Assembly (NCBI RefSeq): GCF_001267535.1 | Contig: NZ_JRXE01000012.1 | Coordinates: 48,635-102,974, forward strand | Origin: Winslowiella iniecta | Lineage (GTDB): Bacteria > Pseudomonadota > Gammaproteobacteria > Enterobacterales > Enterobacteriaceae | Direction of reading: 5' to 3' | Length of the DNA: 54,340 nucleotides | In this document: positions 32,306-40,822 of the stretch, one piece after another | Layout: each line of letters opens with the position of its first letter | How positions within the stretch are numbered: position 1 is the stretch's first letter | Notes under the pieces: model-generated | The model's input: the letters and a program-made list of their open reading frames with translations, nothing else | The model's database searches: none | What the model was told of the DNA's origin: nothing | Made by a program: the position numbers and the translations under genes

Positions 32306-33598
32306 TTATTCTCCCATCACGCCTGCCAGTCGCGGCAGCCACAGTGAGATAGCCGGAATATAGGTGATCAGCATCAGCACAAAAAACAGCGCGCCATAAA
32401 ACGGCAGCATGGCGCGCACCACCTGTTCTATCTTCTGCTTGCTCACCGCACTGGCAACAAACAGCACTGAACCTACCGGCGGCGTAATCAGGCCGATGCC
32501 GAGGTTAACCATCATAATCATGCCGAAATGAACCGGATCGATGCCGAGCGCATTGGTCACCGGCAGCAGCACCGGGGTGAGAATCAGAATGATCGGTGCC
32601 ATATCCATCAGCGTGCCGATTAACAACAGCATGATATTGATGCACATCAGAATGACATACTTGTTGTCGGAGATGCCGGTGAAGAAACTGGTGATGCGAT
32701 CCGGTAACTGCATCCAGGTCATCACCGCGCCAAACGAGGCGGCGAAACCGATCAGGATCATCACAATAGTGACGGTTTTTACCGTGCGGCACATTAGCTT
32801 CGGCAGCTCGCTCCATTTGTAGTCACGATAGATAAACATGGTGACGAAAAACGCCCAGAGACAGGCAATCGATGCCGACTCGGTGGCGGTAAAGACCCCG
32901 GTAAGAATCCCGCCCAGGATAATCACCACCGTCATCAATCCCCACAGCGCATCCAGCAGTATTTTCAGCGCCTGCTTAAACGGCACGCGCTCGCCTTTCG
33001 GATAGGAACGCTTATGGGCGAAGGCGATACACATCACCATCAGGGTAAGACCGAGCAGCAGTCCGGGCAGTACCCCGGCGATAAACAGCGCGGCAATCGA
33101 CACCGTACCGCCCGCCGCCAGCGAATAGATCACCGAGTTATGGCTGGGCGGAATCAGAATCGCCTGCACCGAACCACTGGCGGTCACCGCGGCGGCATAG
33201 TCGCGCGGGTAGCCCTTTTTATCCATCTCCGGGATCATTACCGAACCGATCGAGGCGGTATCCGCCACTGACGACCCGGAAATGGCACCAAAAAAGGTCG
33301 AGGCGACGATGTTCACCAGCGATAAGCCGCCGCGAATAAAACCGACAAACACATAGGCGAAATTGACCAGCCGCCGGGCGATACCACCCTCGGCCATAAT
33401 TGCCCCGGCGAGAATAAAGAACGGGATCGCCAGCAGCGAAAACTTATTCACCCCGTTAGTCATTTGAATCATCAGCGCTTCCAGTGGCAGATCGATCCAC
33501 CAGGCACCGACCAGTGCGCTCAATCCCACCGCGTAAGCAACCGGCATACCCACCGCCAGCAGCACGCCCAACGTCAACAGCAATACGAATGCGTCCAT
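32306..33598 (-). CDS. dctM: TRAP transporter large membrane subunit (DctM family)
   Basis: A 430-residue inner-membrane protein with about 12 hydrophobic segments, the sodium-coupled transport subunit of a tripartite ATP-independent periplasmic transporter. Family marks include the FFILAGAIMAEGGIARRLVNF opening region, GSSVADTASIGSVMIPEM and the GLITPPVGSVLF segment near the C terminus. It starts nine bases after the dctQ stop and belongs to the dctP-dctQ-dctM operon. Substrate is read from dctP, not from this gene. Confidence 0.93.
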   Translation of the reverse strand: MDAFVLLLTLGVLLAVGMPVAYAVGLSALVGAWWIDLPLEALMIQMTNGVNKFSLLAIPFFILAGAIMAEGGIARRLVNFAYVFVGFIRGGLSLVNIVASTFFGAISGSSVADTASIGSVMIPEMDKKGYPRDYAAAVTASGSVQAILIPPSHNSVIYSLAAGGTVSIAALFIAGVLPGLLLGLTLMVMCIAFAHKRSYPKGERVPFKQALKILLDALWGLMTVVIILGGILTGVFTATESASIACLWAFFVTMFIYRDYKWSELPKLMCRTVKTVTIVMILIGFAASFGAVMTWMQLPDRITSFFTGISDNKYVILMCINIMLLLIGTLMDMAPIILILTPVLLPVTNALGIDPVHFGMIMMVNLGIGLITPPVGSVLFVASAVSKQKIEQVVRAMLPFYGALFFVLMLITYIPAISLWLPRLAGVMGE

Positions 33599-33607
33599 GA
33601 TGACCTC

Positions 33608-34114
33608 TCAGGTGCTACCCATAGTGACAACCGGGCGGTTTTCTTGCGAACCAAATGCCAGCCGTTCCAGCACAAACATCAGCGTCAGCGCCGCGCCAAT
33701 CGGCACCGGCAGATAGCTGTGCCCGGCGCTTATCAGCGGAAATTCGGCGATGGGTTGGTTCCACAGTTGTATGCAGAGCTGGGTGCTGTACCAGAGAATA
33801 AAGCTGCAAATCACCAGCATCAGCAGATCGGCAATGCGGGCGGCCAGCAGGCGTAAGCCTTCCGGTAACCGGTCGGTCAGCATCGAAACCGCGATATGCG
33901 AGCCGGCGCGGTAGCTGACCGCCGCACCGACAAAGGTGAAGGTCACCATGCACATAATCGCCAGTGGTTCCGGCCATGTGGAGCCATCATTCATTACGTA
34001 GCGCATAAAGATGGCGAACGGCACGACCAGCGTCATCACCAGCAGTGCGACGCCGGAGATCACCATTCCTGCCAGATAGAGCCAGTCCATCAGGTTATGA
34101 CATTTTTTCGTCAT
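33608..34114 (-). CDS. dctQ: TRAP transporter small membrane subunit (DctQ family)
   Basis: A 168-residue four-helix membrane protein that couples the binding protein to DctM. The DctQ signature is seen in the first half (FAIFMRYVMNDGSTWPEPLA). ATG 34114 (MTKKCHNL) has GGGAG upstream and begins 13 bases after the dctP stop; a longer frame with ten more residues overlaps dctP and is not favoured. Confidence 0.92.
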   Translation of the reverse strand: MTKKCHNLMDWLYLAGMVISGVALLVMTLVVPFAIFMRYVMNDGSTWPEPLAIMCMVTFTFVGAAVSYRAGSHIAVSMLTDRLPEGLRLLAARIADLLMLVICSFILWYSTQLCIQLWNQPIAEFPLISAGHSYLPVPIGAALTLMFVLERLAFGSQENRPVVTMGST

Positions 34115-34127
34115 GGTCGGCTCCCGA

Positions 34128-35096
34128 TTATTGAACGTCGGCAATGGCCTGCATCAGTTGCTGATGCTGAGCGGCATATTTATCGCGAATCGGTTTGGTG
34201 GCTTCTATATAGGCCGTTTTGTCGATGTCATGAAACTTGACGCCGCCGGCTTTCATCTTATCGATCGACTGCTGGTTGTAGGTGGCCCACAACTGGCGCT
34301 GCTCAGCCTGCGCTTCCTTCGCCAGTTTGGTCACCAGCTGCTGGTCCTCTTTGCTGAGTTTGTCCCATTTCGCTTTCGAGTAGAGGAACAGCTCAGGAAT
34401 AATAAAGTGACCGCTGAGGGTGTAATTTTTCACTACCGGCAGATAGTTATGGGCGACAAATGTCGGCGGATTATTCTCGGTGCCATCAATCACCCCGGTC
34501 TGCATGCCGCTGAACACTTCGCTGACGCCCATTGGCACCGCGTTGGCACCCATCGCTTTCAGCGTATCAATCGCCACCGGGCTACCCTGCACACGAATTT
34601 TCATGCCGCGCAGATCTTCCGGTTTCAGTACTGGCTGCTTGGTAATCAGGTTACGCGTGCCGCCATCCATCCAGCCGAGAAACACCAGCCGGGAGTTGGC
34701 GCTGTTGGTAATTTTATCGCCGATCTCCTGGCCAATTTTGCCGTCCAGCACCTGATGCATATGGTCTTCATCCCGGAATACATAGGGCAGGGTAAAGACT
34801 TCGATTTCCGGCAGGATGGCCGCTACCGGTGCCATCGACACGCGGATCATATCGATAGCACCCAGTTGGGCCTGCTCGATCATCTGTTTTTCATCGCCCA
34901 TCACGCCGCTGGGAAACACTTTAATTTCCAGCCGATCGTCGGTTGCCGCCGCCAGTTTTTCCCCCATATGTTCCACGGCGACCACGTTCGGATAGCCTTT
35001 CGGGTGGACATCGGCGGCACGGATGGTGGCGGCTTGCACAGATGTGACTGCGGCACCAAACAAACACATGCTGAGTAAAGTTCGGGTTAGATTCAT
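34128..35096 (-). CDS. dctP: TRAP transporter periplasmic substrate-binding protein (DctP family)
   Basis: A 322-residue secreted solute-binding protein. The signal peptide ends near residue 23 (SVQAA). The conserved arginine that grips the substrate carboxylate is in MKIRVQGSPV, and GVIDGTENNPPTF is typical of the sugar-acid subgroup (uronates, diketogulonate, gluconate types) as far as I recall. The sugar-acid assignment is an inference, supported by a KdgR-like operator upstream. C4-dicarboxylate is the alternative. GGAG lies before the ATG. It is the first gene of the operon. Confidence 0.9.
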   Translation of the reverse strand: MNLTRTLLSMCLFGAAVTSVQAATIRAADVHPKGYPNVVAVEHMGEKLAAATDDRLEIKVFPSGVMGDEKQMIEQAQLGAIDMIRVSMAPVAAILPEIEVFTLPYVFRDEDHMHQVLDGKIGQEIGDKITNSANSRLVFLGWMDGGTRNLITKQPVLKPEDLRGMKIRVQGSPVAIDTLKAMGANAVPMGVSEVFSGMQTGVIDGTENNPPTFVAHNYLPVVKNYTLSGHFIIPELFLYSKAKWDKLSKEDQQLVTKLAKEAQAEQRQLWATYNQQSIDKMKAGGVKFHDIDKTAYIEATKPIRDKYAAQHQQLMQAIADVQ

Positions 35097-35194
35097 CTCA
35101 GGCTCCAGAGGTCAGGTCATTGTTAGAATAATGTGGCTAAAACGTAGCCTGAAAATTGACCAGCGGCGGTGAAGCGACTCACAGTTTCGTAATA

Positions 35195-35237
35195 TTTTGA
35201 AATGTCATTCACTGTTTAATAAAACATCATTTCAAAA
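35195..35237. promoter_or_regulatory. Ten-base inverted repeat with an embedded KdgR-like box upstream of dctP
   Basis: TTTTGAAATG (35195-35204) and its exact complement CATTTCAAAA (35228-35237) are centred 33 bp apart, about three helix turns. The stretch 35218-35236 (AATAAAACATCATTTCAAA) matches the KdgR consensus AATRAAAYNNYRTTTYATT, quoted from memory, at 17 of 19 places. It lies 122-140 bases before the dctP start. The region 35097-35398 holds only regulatory sequence. Confidence 0.6.
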
Positions 35238-35309
35238 ATGTGATGTGGGTTGGATGTCGCACGATAGTCGCGCGACGGCGCGCGGAATCAGCAATGGCAA
35301 AATGTAAAT

Positions 35310-35328
35310 AGTAATGAGAACCACTATC
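35310..35328 (+). promoter_or_regulatory. Fur box upstream of exbB
   Basis: AGTAATGAGAACCACTATC agrees with GATAATGATAATCATTATC at 14 of 19 positions. TATGAT at 35347-35352 is a likely -10, so Fur bound here would cover the -35 region. Confidence 0.7.
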
Positions 35329-35398
35329 AATTCAGCGCTAATTTGATATGATCTGCGCTTGATTTCCGAATGTTGTTTATTGAGGTTGGAGATACAGC

Positions 35399-36136
35399 GT
35401 GGTGACCAGTAATTTGATGCAAACAGATCTCTCTGTTTGGGGCATGTATGCACATGCTGACATCGTAGTAAAAGTGGTAATGATTGGACTGCTGTGTGCA
35501 TCCGTCGTCACCTGGGCAATCTTCTTCAGTAAGAGTGTTGAACTGCTGTCAGCAAAACGCCGACTGAAGCGCGAGCAGCAAGCGCTGGCAACGGTTCGTT
35601 CATTAAACGAAGCGACAGAAACCTGCAAAAATTTCACCGCGGGCAGCCTCAGTACCCAGTTGCTTAATGAAGCGCGCAATGAGCTGGAGCTTTCTGCCGG
35701 TTCCGACGATAACGACGGTATCAAAGAGCGCACCGGTTTCCGTCTGGAACGCCGTGTCGCCGCCTTCAGCCGCCATGCCGGTCGTGGCAACGGCTTCCTG
35801 GCGACCATCGGTGCGATTGCGCCGTTTGTCGGTTTGTTCGGTACCGTTTGGGGCATCATGAACAGCTTTATCGGCATTGCCAAAACACAAACCACCAACC
35901 TGGCGGTGGTCGCACCGGGTATCGCCGAAGCCCTGTTGGCAACCGCAATCGGTCTGGTTGCGGCGATTCCTGCGGTGGTTATCTATAACGTGTTTGCACG
36001 TATGATTGCCAACTACAAAGCCTCGCTGGGCGACGTGGCGGCACAAGTGTTGCTGTTGCAAAGCCGCGATCTCGACCTGGCGAACAGCGCCGATGCGCAC
36101 CGTACGGCGGCAGCCCATAAGCTGCGGTTAGGTTAA
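35399..36136 (+). CDS. exbB: ExbB, proton channel subunit of the TonB energising complex
   Basis: A 245-residue inner-membrane protein that with ExbD uses the proton-motive force to drive TonB-dependent uptake of iron-siderophores and vitamin B12. Three membrane helices are seen (about 18-40, 130-155, 175-200), with the MotA/TolQ/ExbB core GFLATIGAIAPFVGLFGTVWGIMNSF. The start is GTG at 35399, with GGAG seven bases upstream. The next GTG is also possible. exbD follows five bases after the stop. Confidence 0.96.
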   Translation: MVTSNLMQTDLSVWGMYAHADIVVKVVMIGLLCASVVTWAIFFSKSVELLSAKRRLKREQQALATVRSLNEATETCKNFTAGSLSTQLLNEARNELELSAGSDDNDGIKERTGFRLERRVAAFSRHAGRGNGFLATIGAIAPFVGLFGTVWGIMNSFIGIAKTQTTNLAVVAPGIAEALLATAIGLVAAIPAVVIYNVFARMIANYKASLGDVAAQVLLLQSRDLDLANSADAHRTAAAHKLRLG

Positions 36137-36141
36137 ATATT

Positions 36142-36564
36142 ATGGCGATGCGATTAAACGAAGATCTCGACAACAACGGTGAAATGCATGAAATCAACGT
36201 CACGCCGTTTATCGACGTGATGCTGGTGCTGCTGATCATCTTTATGGTTGCCGCGCCGCTGGCGACAGTGGATGTCCGCGTTAATCTGCCTGCGTCAACC
36301 AGTTCTCCGCAACCGCGTCCGGAAAAACCGGTCTACCTGTCGATTAAAGCCGACAAGCAGTTGTTTATTGGCAACGAAGCCGTAAACACTGAGAACCTGG
36401 TCAATGTGCTTAATGCGCAGACTGAAGGGAAGAAAGATACCACTATCTTCTTCCAGGCGGACAAGAGTGTTGATTACGAAACCTTGATGGGCGTAATGGA
36501 CTCTCTGCGACAGGCTGGCTATCTGAAGATTGGTCTGATGGGTATGGAAAGCGCCGCGAAATAA
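36142..36564 (+). CDS. exbD: ExbD, proton channel subunit of the TonB energising complex
   Basis: A 140-residue partner of ExbB with one membrane helix (about 23-43) carrying the essential Asp25 (TPFIDVMLVLLIIFM) and a periplasmic domain (about 60-140). Length is one less than in E. coli. It is translated directly after exbB and probably under the same Fur control. A terminator follows. Confidence 0.97.
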   Translation: MAMRLNEDLDNNGEMHEINVTPFIDVMLVLLIIFMVAAPLATVDVRVNLPASTSSPQPRPEKPVYLSIKADKQLFIGNEAVNTENLVNVLNAQTEGKKDTTIFFQADKSVDYETLMGVMDSLRQAGYLKIGLMGMESAAK

Positions 36565-36589
36565 TCTGTCATTTCAGTCGCTGCGTGAC

Positions 36590-36609
36590 GGGAGGCGGTA
36601 ACGCCTCCC
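36590..36609 (+). terminator. Hairpin after exbD
   Basis: GGGAGGCG, loop GTAA, CGCCTCCC; 26 bases after the stop codon. No clear T run. Confidence 0.55.
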
Positions 36610-36789
36610 CCTTGCAAGCAGCGGTTATCCCGTAGCGGCGGTGTTCTCGCCGTCCATTCTGAAAATACCTTCCCTGCTGCATCCCGCCACTTCGTAGACC
36701 CTCTTTAATCTCCCCCATCACCAGAGCATTCTACTGCATAACTTGCTTTGTTAATTTTTCGTTACCAATCGGTTTGCTTTGTAAACTGG

Positions 36790-36811
36790 AATGGTGAATG
36801 AGATCACATTA
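36790..36811 (+). promoter_or_regulatory. CRP site upstream of the MFS symporter
   Basis: GGTGA (36793-36797), six bases, TCACA (36804-36808): nine of ten core positions. A -10-like GATAAA (36828-36833) would place the start about 40 bases downstream of the site centre, as in class II CRP promoters. The overlapping perfect repeat GAGATCA-7 bases-TGATCTC (36800-36820) could be another operator. Confidence 0.55.
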
Positions 36812-36860
36812 AATGATCTCCTTGCAGGATAAAAACGATAGAAAACATAAGGAAGCCTGT

Positions 36861-38177
36861 ATGAATCCCACTCCTGCAATGTCAAGGCCGCCCAAGAGCG
36901 GTGCAAAAACCATTTTTAGCGTGACCAGCGGTAACTTTCTGGAAATGTATGATTTTATGGTGTTTGGCTATTACGCCACCGCCATTGCCAAAACATTTTT
37001 CCCCGGTGATGACCCGTTTGCCTCACTGATGCTGACGCTGATGACTTTCGGTGCCGGCTTCCTGATGCGCCCGCTCGGGGCGATTATTCTTGGCGCTTAC
37101 ATTGACCAGCATGGTCGTCGTAAAGGGCTGCTGTTAACACTGGGTCTGATGGCCGTCGGTACACTCACCATTGCCTGTGTGCCGGGTTACAGCACGCTGG
37201 GGGCGGCGGCACCGATTCTGATTCTGCTGGGGCGCTTATTACAAGGCTTCTCAGCGGGCGTCGAGCTGGGCGGCGTCTCAGTTTATCTGTCGGAAGTGGC
37301 ACCGAAAGGGCGTAAAGGTTTTTACGTCAGCTGGCAGTCCGGTAGCCAGCAGGTGGCGGTTATCTTCGCGGCGTTGCTGGGTCTGTTGCTGAACCATCTG
37401 CTGGATAAAGGCGAAGTCACCGAGTGGGGCTGGCGTATTCCCTTTGTGGTGGGCTGTATGATTGTGCCGTTTCTGTTCTGGATCCGTCGCATGCTGGAAG
37501 AAACCGAAGCCTTCAGCCAGCGTAAGCACCATCCCAAAATGAGTGAAATTATGCGTTCAGTTGCCAGTAACTGGGCGTTGGTGCTGGCCGGGATGCTAAT
37601 GGTAGTGACCACGACGGTGATGTTCTACATGATTACCGCTTTTACCCCGACGTTCGGTAAAACCGTGCTGATGATGAGCGATAAACAGAGCTTTCTGGTA
37701 ACGCTGTGTATCGGGGTGTCAAATCTGTTCTGGCTACCGGTAATGGGGGCGTTGTCGGATCGGGTCGGGCGACGTCCGCTGCTGATTCTGTTCAGCCTGT
37801 TAATGATCGTCACCGCCTGGCCGGTGTTGCACTGGCTGGTGGGGTCGCCGAGCTTTGCTCACCTGCTTGAAGCTGAGCTGTGGCTCTCCTTCCTTTACGC
37901 CAGCTATAACGGTGCGATGGTGGTTTATCTGGCGGAAGTGATGCCGGCCGAGGTGCGTGCGACCGGATTTTCTATGGCCTACAGTCTGGCGACCGCGCTG
38001 TTTGGTGGTTTTACCCCGGCCATCTCCAGCTATCTGATCCACGCAACCGGCGATAAGGCGATGCCCGGCGTCTGGTTGACCGTGGCGGCGCTGTGTGGAC
38101 TGGCCGGCACCCTGATTATCAAACGCCTGTTACGTCAGTATCAGACGCGTCATAATGCGGTACCGGCCACGGTATAA
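36861..38177 (+). CDS. MFS proton symporter, citrate/tricarballylate (CitH/TcuC) type
   Basis: A 438-residue inner-membrane transporter with 12 hydrophobic segments in the metabolite:H+ symporter branch of the major facilitator superfamily. It resembles Klebsiella CitH and Salmonella Tcu[22 protein letters not shown] at the start, [27 protein letters not shown] in the loop between helices 2 and 3, and [19 protein letters not shown]. The likely substrate is citrate or a related tricarboxylate, which the sequence alone cannot fix. AAGGAAG before ATG 36861 decides the start over one 16 codons upstream. No tcuA or tcuB genes adjoin it. Confidence 0.88.
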   Translation: MNPTPAMSRPPKSGAKTIFSVTSGNFLEMYDFMVFGYYATAIAKTFFPGDDPFASLMLTLMTFGAGFLMRPLGAIILGAYIDQHGRRKGLLLTLGLMAVGTLTIACVPGYSTLGAAAPILILLGRLLQGFSAGVELGGVSVYLSEVAPKGRKGFYVSWQSGSQQVAVIFAALLGLLLNHLLDKGEVTEWGWRIPFVVGCMIVPFLFWIRRMLEETEAFSQRKHHPKMSEIMRSVASNWALVLAGMLMVVTTTVMFYMITAFTPTFGKTVLMMSDKQSFLVTLCIGVSNLFWLPVMGALSDRVGRRPLLILFSLLMIVTAWPVLHWLVGSPSFAHLLEAELWLSFLYASYNGAMVVYLAEVMPAEVRATGFSMAYSLATALFGGFTPAISSYLIHATGDKAMPGVWLTVAALCGLAGTLIIKRLLRQYQTRHNAVPATV

Positions 38178-38187
38178 CCGCGTTTTC

Positions 38188-38208
38188 AGCGGCGGCGCTG
38201 CCGCCGCT
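38188..38208. terminator. Hairpin between the MFS gene and the GGDEF-EAL gene
   Basis: AGCGGCGGC, loop GCT, GCCGCCGCT between convergent stop codons at 38177 and 38213. No T run. Confidence 0.5.
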
Positions 38209-38212
38209 GCTG

Positions 38213-40288
38213 TTAAGCGCCGGCTTGCTGCCCGGTATAGTTTTTTAGTTCACTCACCTTTTCTGCCGGAACCGGTCGGCCCAACAGGTAGCCCTGCAAC
38301 GTATTGCAACCAAGGCCGGTCAGAAATGCCTGCTGCTCCTCGGTTTCGACACCTTCTGCCACCACTTTCAGATTCAGCGACTGCGCCAGTGCCACAATAG
38401 CCGAGACGATAGTGGCGTCTTCGGTTTCAGACTGTAATTCATTCACAAATGCCCGGTCGATTTTTAACTCGCTGGCGGGTAAGCGCTTGAGATAGAGCAG
38501 ACTTGAATAGCCGGTGCCGAAATCGTCAATCGAGGCTTTTACCCCCAGACGGGTTAATTCCGTCAGGATACGCACACTCTCATCCGGATCGCGCATGGCG
38601 GTGGTTTCAGTGACTTCCAGCGTCAGTAACTCCGGCGGGATCAGATGGCGATCCAGCGCCTGCACTACCGTCTCCACCAGGCTACTCTGCTCAAATTGTA
38701 ACGCTGACAGGTTAACGGCCACCGACCAGTGAGGATGGCCTTGCAGATGCCAGACACGCAGCTGACGCAGCGCTTCGTTAATCACCCAGTTACCAATAGT
38801 GACAATCAAACCGGTCTTTTCCGCCAGTGGCAGAAAGACATCCGGGGTCAGCAGGCCCCGCTCCGGGTGCTGCCAGCGCAACAGCGCTTCAAAGCCAAGA
38901 ATTGGCCCCTGTGGCGCGCAATACTTAGGCTGGTAAAACAGTCGAAGCTGCTGATGATCCTGCGCCAGCCACAGGTCGTTGATCAGTTGCAGCTGATTTT
39001 GCGCAATCGTGTTCATCGACGGCTGGAAAAAGTTGTAGCCGTTACGACCGTTATTTTTCGTGTGGTACATCGCGGCATCGGCGTTAAACAGCAGTTCACG
39101 TTCATCGACGCCGTCACCCGGATAGACCGCAATACCAATGCTTAACGACACCACCAGTTCATAGCGTGAAATCTCAAACGGCGCATCGATGGCCTTGACC
39201 AGCCCGTCGGCCACTGTCGCCGCATCATTGGGGTCGTCGATTTCAATCAGCAACACGAACTCATCGCCGCCGAGACGCGCCAGCGTATAGTGTCCCTGCA
39301 TTTTTTCATTCATGCGCTCGGTAACGGCAATCAATAAACTGTCGCCGATATGGTGGCCAAAAGCATCGTTTACCGCCTTAAAGCCGTCAAGATCCATAAA
39401 CATCAGCGCAAACTGCGATTTTTCACGCGTGGCTTTATTAATCGCCTGGTCGAGCCGGTCTTCCAGCAATATGCGGTTAGGCAGGCGGGTCAGATTATCG
39501 TGCAAAGCCAGCTGAGCCAGCTCGCGATTAGCCTCTGCCAGTGAGGAAGCCAGTACCGAGGTACGTGCCTGCAAACGGGCATCCAGCATTGAGACCAGCA
39601 GAGTAATGCCGAGGATCGATAAGGTCACGACCATCACCAGAATCGCCAGCCAGTTACTGTTAACGCCGGTGTGTGTGGCATGGCTGCCTGGCGGAAAGCT
39701 GGCCGCCGCCATGCCGGTATAGTGCATACCGGCAATGGCGATACCCATAATAATTGACGCACCGGCACGCAGCCACGCGACGCGACTGCCGTTTTTGCGC
39801 AGATTAAATGCCAGCCACAGCGCTGCACCAGAAGCGGCGAGGGCAATTGCTACCGAGCAGGCGATCCAGCCCCAGTTCCAGTCAATACCCGGCTCAAACA
39901 TCAGAGCTGCCATGCCGGTGTAATGCATGGCCACCACGCCGCTGCCCAGAACCAGCGCGCCGGTGGTGAGTCGCAATAGCGGCAGTTCCCCGTCGCAGAC
40001 AATCCACAGGGCAAATACCGAAGCAGCAATGGCGATAAGCATCGATAAGGCGGTAAGCAGAGCGCTGTAGCTCATGACCATTGGCAAGTTCATCGCCAGC
40101 ATACCAATAAAGTGCATTGACCAGATGCCAATCCCCATGGCAAAGCCGCCGCCAAACAGCCAGATCAGCGCGGCCTTGCCACTGGAAGTCGCCACGCGCC
40201 CGGCCATATCGAGAGCGGTATAGGAAGCCAGAAATGCCACGATAAACGAGACGATGACCAGCGGCTGATCGTACGAACTAACAAGCAT
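38213..40288 (-). CDS. MHYT-GGDEF-EAL membrane c-di-GMP enzyme
   Basis: A 691-residue inner-membrane signalling protein. The N-terminal MHYT sensor (about 1-235, seven helices) has the repeated motifs MHFIGM, MHYTGM and MHYTGM, thought to bind copper or sense a diatomic gas. A GGDEF domain follows (RLGGDEF near 338, intact), then an EAL domain (GFEALLRW near 464, with DDFGTGYSS and LKIDRAFV kept). Both synthesis and hydrolysis motifs look complete. The inhibitory RxxD site before GGDEF is absent (Q and Y at these places), so product inhibition is unlikely. ATG 40288 has GGGAA six bases upstream. It resembles Pseudomonas MucR and NbdA in layout. Confidence 0.93.
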   Translation of the reverse strand: MLVSSYDQPLVIVSFIVAFLASYTALDMAGRVATSSGKAALIWLFGGGFAMGIGIWSMHFIGMLAMNLPMVMSYSALLTALSMLIAIAASVFALWIVCDGELPLLRLTTGALVLGSGVVAMHYTGMAALMFEPGIDWNWGWIACSVAIALAASGAALWLAFNLRKNGSRVAWLRAGASIIMGIAIAGMHYTGMAAASFPPGSHATHTGVNSNWLAILVMVVTLSILGITLLVSMLDARLQARTSVLASSLAEANRELAQLALHDNLTRLPNRILLEDRLDQAINKATREKSQFALMFMDLDGFKAVNDAFGHHIGDSLLIAVTERMNEKMQGHYTLARLGGDEFVLLIEIDDPNDAATVADGLVKAIDAPFEISRYELVVSLSIGIAVYPGDGVDERELLFNADAAMYHTKNNGRNGYNFFQPSMNTIAQNQLQLINDLWLAQDHQQLRLFYQPKYCAPQGPILGFEALLRWQHPERGLLTPDVFLPLAEKTGLIVTIGNWVINEALRQLRVWHLQGHPHWSVAVNLSALQFEQSSLVETVVQALDRHLIPPELLTLEVTETTAMRDPDESVRILTELTRLGVKASIDDFGTGYSSLLYLKRLPASELKIDRAFVNELQSETEDATIVSAIVALAQSLNLKVVAEGVETEEQQAFLTGLGCNTLQGYLLGRPVPAEKVSELKNYTGQQAGA

Positions 40289-40822
40289 AGATATTCCCAA
40301 GTGCTGATGACCAGCGAGCTGGTGATTCGGTGTGTATAAAAAGAAAAATATTCAGGCTTATTTGTCTGCGAAAAATCTGAATGAGGAGGATTTTTTCTCT
40401 GCGAGAAATCCGAATAAAAATACCTTTATTATCGCCAGCATGCGGCCTGGTCATTTATTAACTGAATTAATCACTTTTCTTCAGGCTAGAAAATACCACT
40501 GGAAAAAAAAATCGCCTAGAGCCAATCAGACTTTATCTTTGCCAGGCACACCGGTGTCGCGGCTTGTCACATGACGAAATCACTTTTTGAGGCCAGAGCA
40601 CATACTTTGAAATAATTTCTAATTTTGATTGAACGAACAGGGGGGGGTTGATCTATAGTAAAGAAAATTGATGCATGAGAATTAATTCAAATTATGGATT
40701 AATTCTTTTGACTTCAACTATCGCCAGTCAGAGCGAAATGAACTCATCTGTTTATTTGTTAGTAGTTAATTGTAGACCAGTCTGGAAAGCACAATCATCA
40801 CTCTAATCAGTAAGGAATGGTT
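40289..40822. other. Gene-poor AT-rich gap between the GGDEF-EAL gene and the pilus operon
   Basis: No convincing gene. It should hold the promoters of both divergent units. Visible elements are an imperfect 20-bp direct repeat (40365-40384 and 40398-40417), a run of eight G (40640-40647) and a TTGACT at 40708 without a good -10. No sigma-28-like promoter was found. Confidence 0.6.

Noticed and set aside
34113-35078. 321-codon plus-strand frame opposite dctP
   Set aside because: Antisense shadow of the well-supported dctP gene; histidine- and arginine-rich composition with no known family.
40332-40574. 80-codon frame in the gap before the pilus operon
   Set aside because: GTG start without a ribosome-binding site, no recognisable family; only an 11-residue internal repeat, mentioned as a DNA repeat instead.
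40289-40822. Sigma-28 promoter for the pilus operon or GGDEF-EAL gene
   Set aside because: Best alignments reached only about 8 of 16 positions, so a direct link to the orphan sigma factor is not supported.
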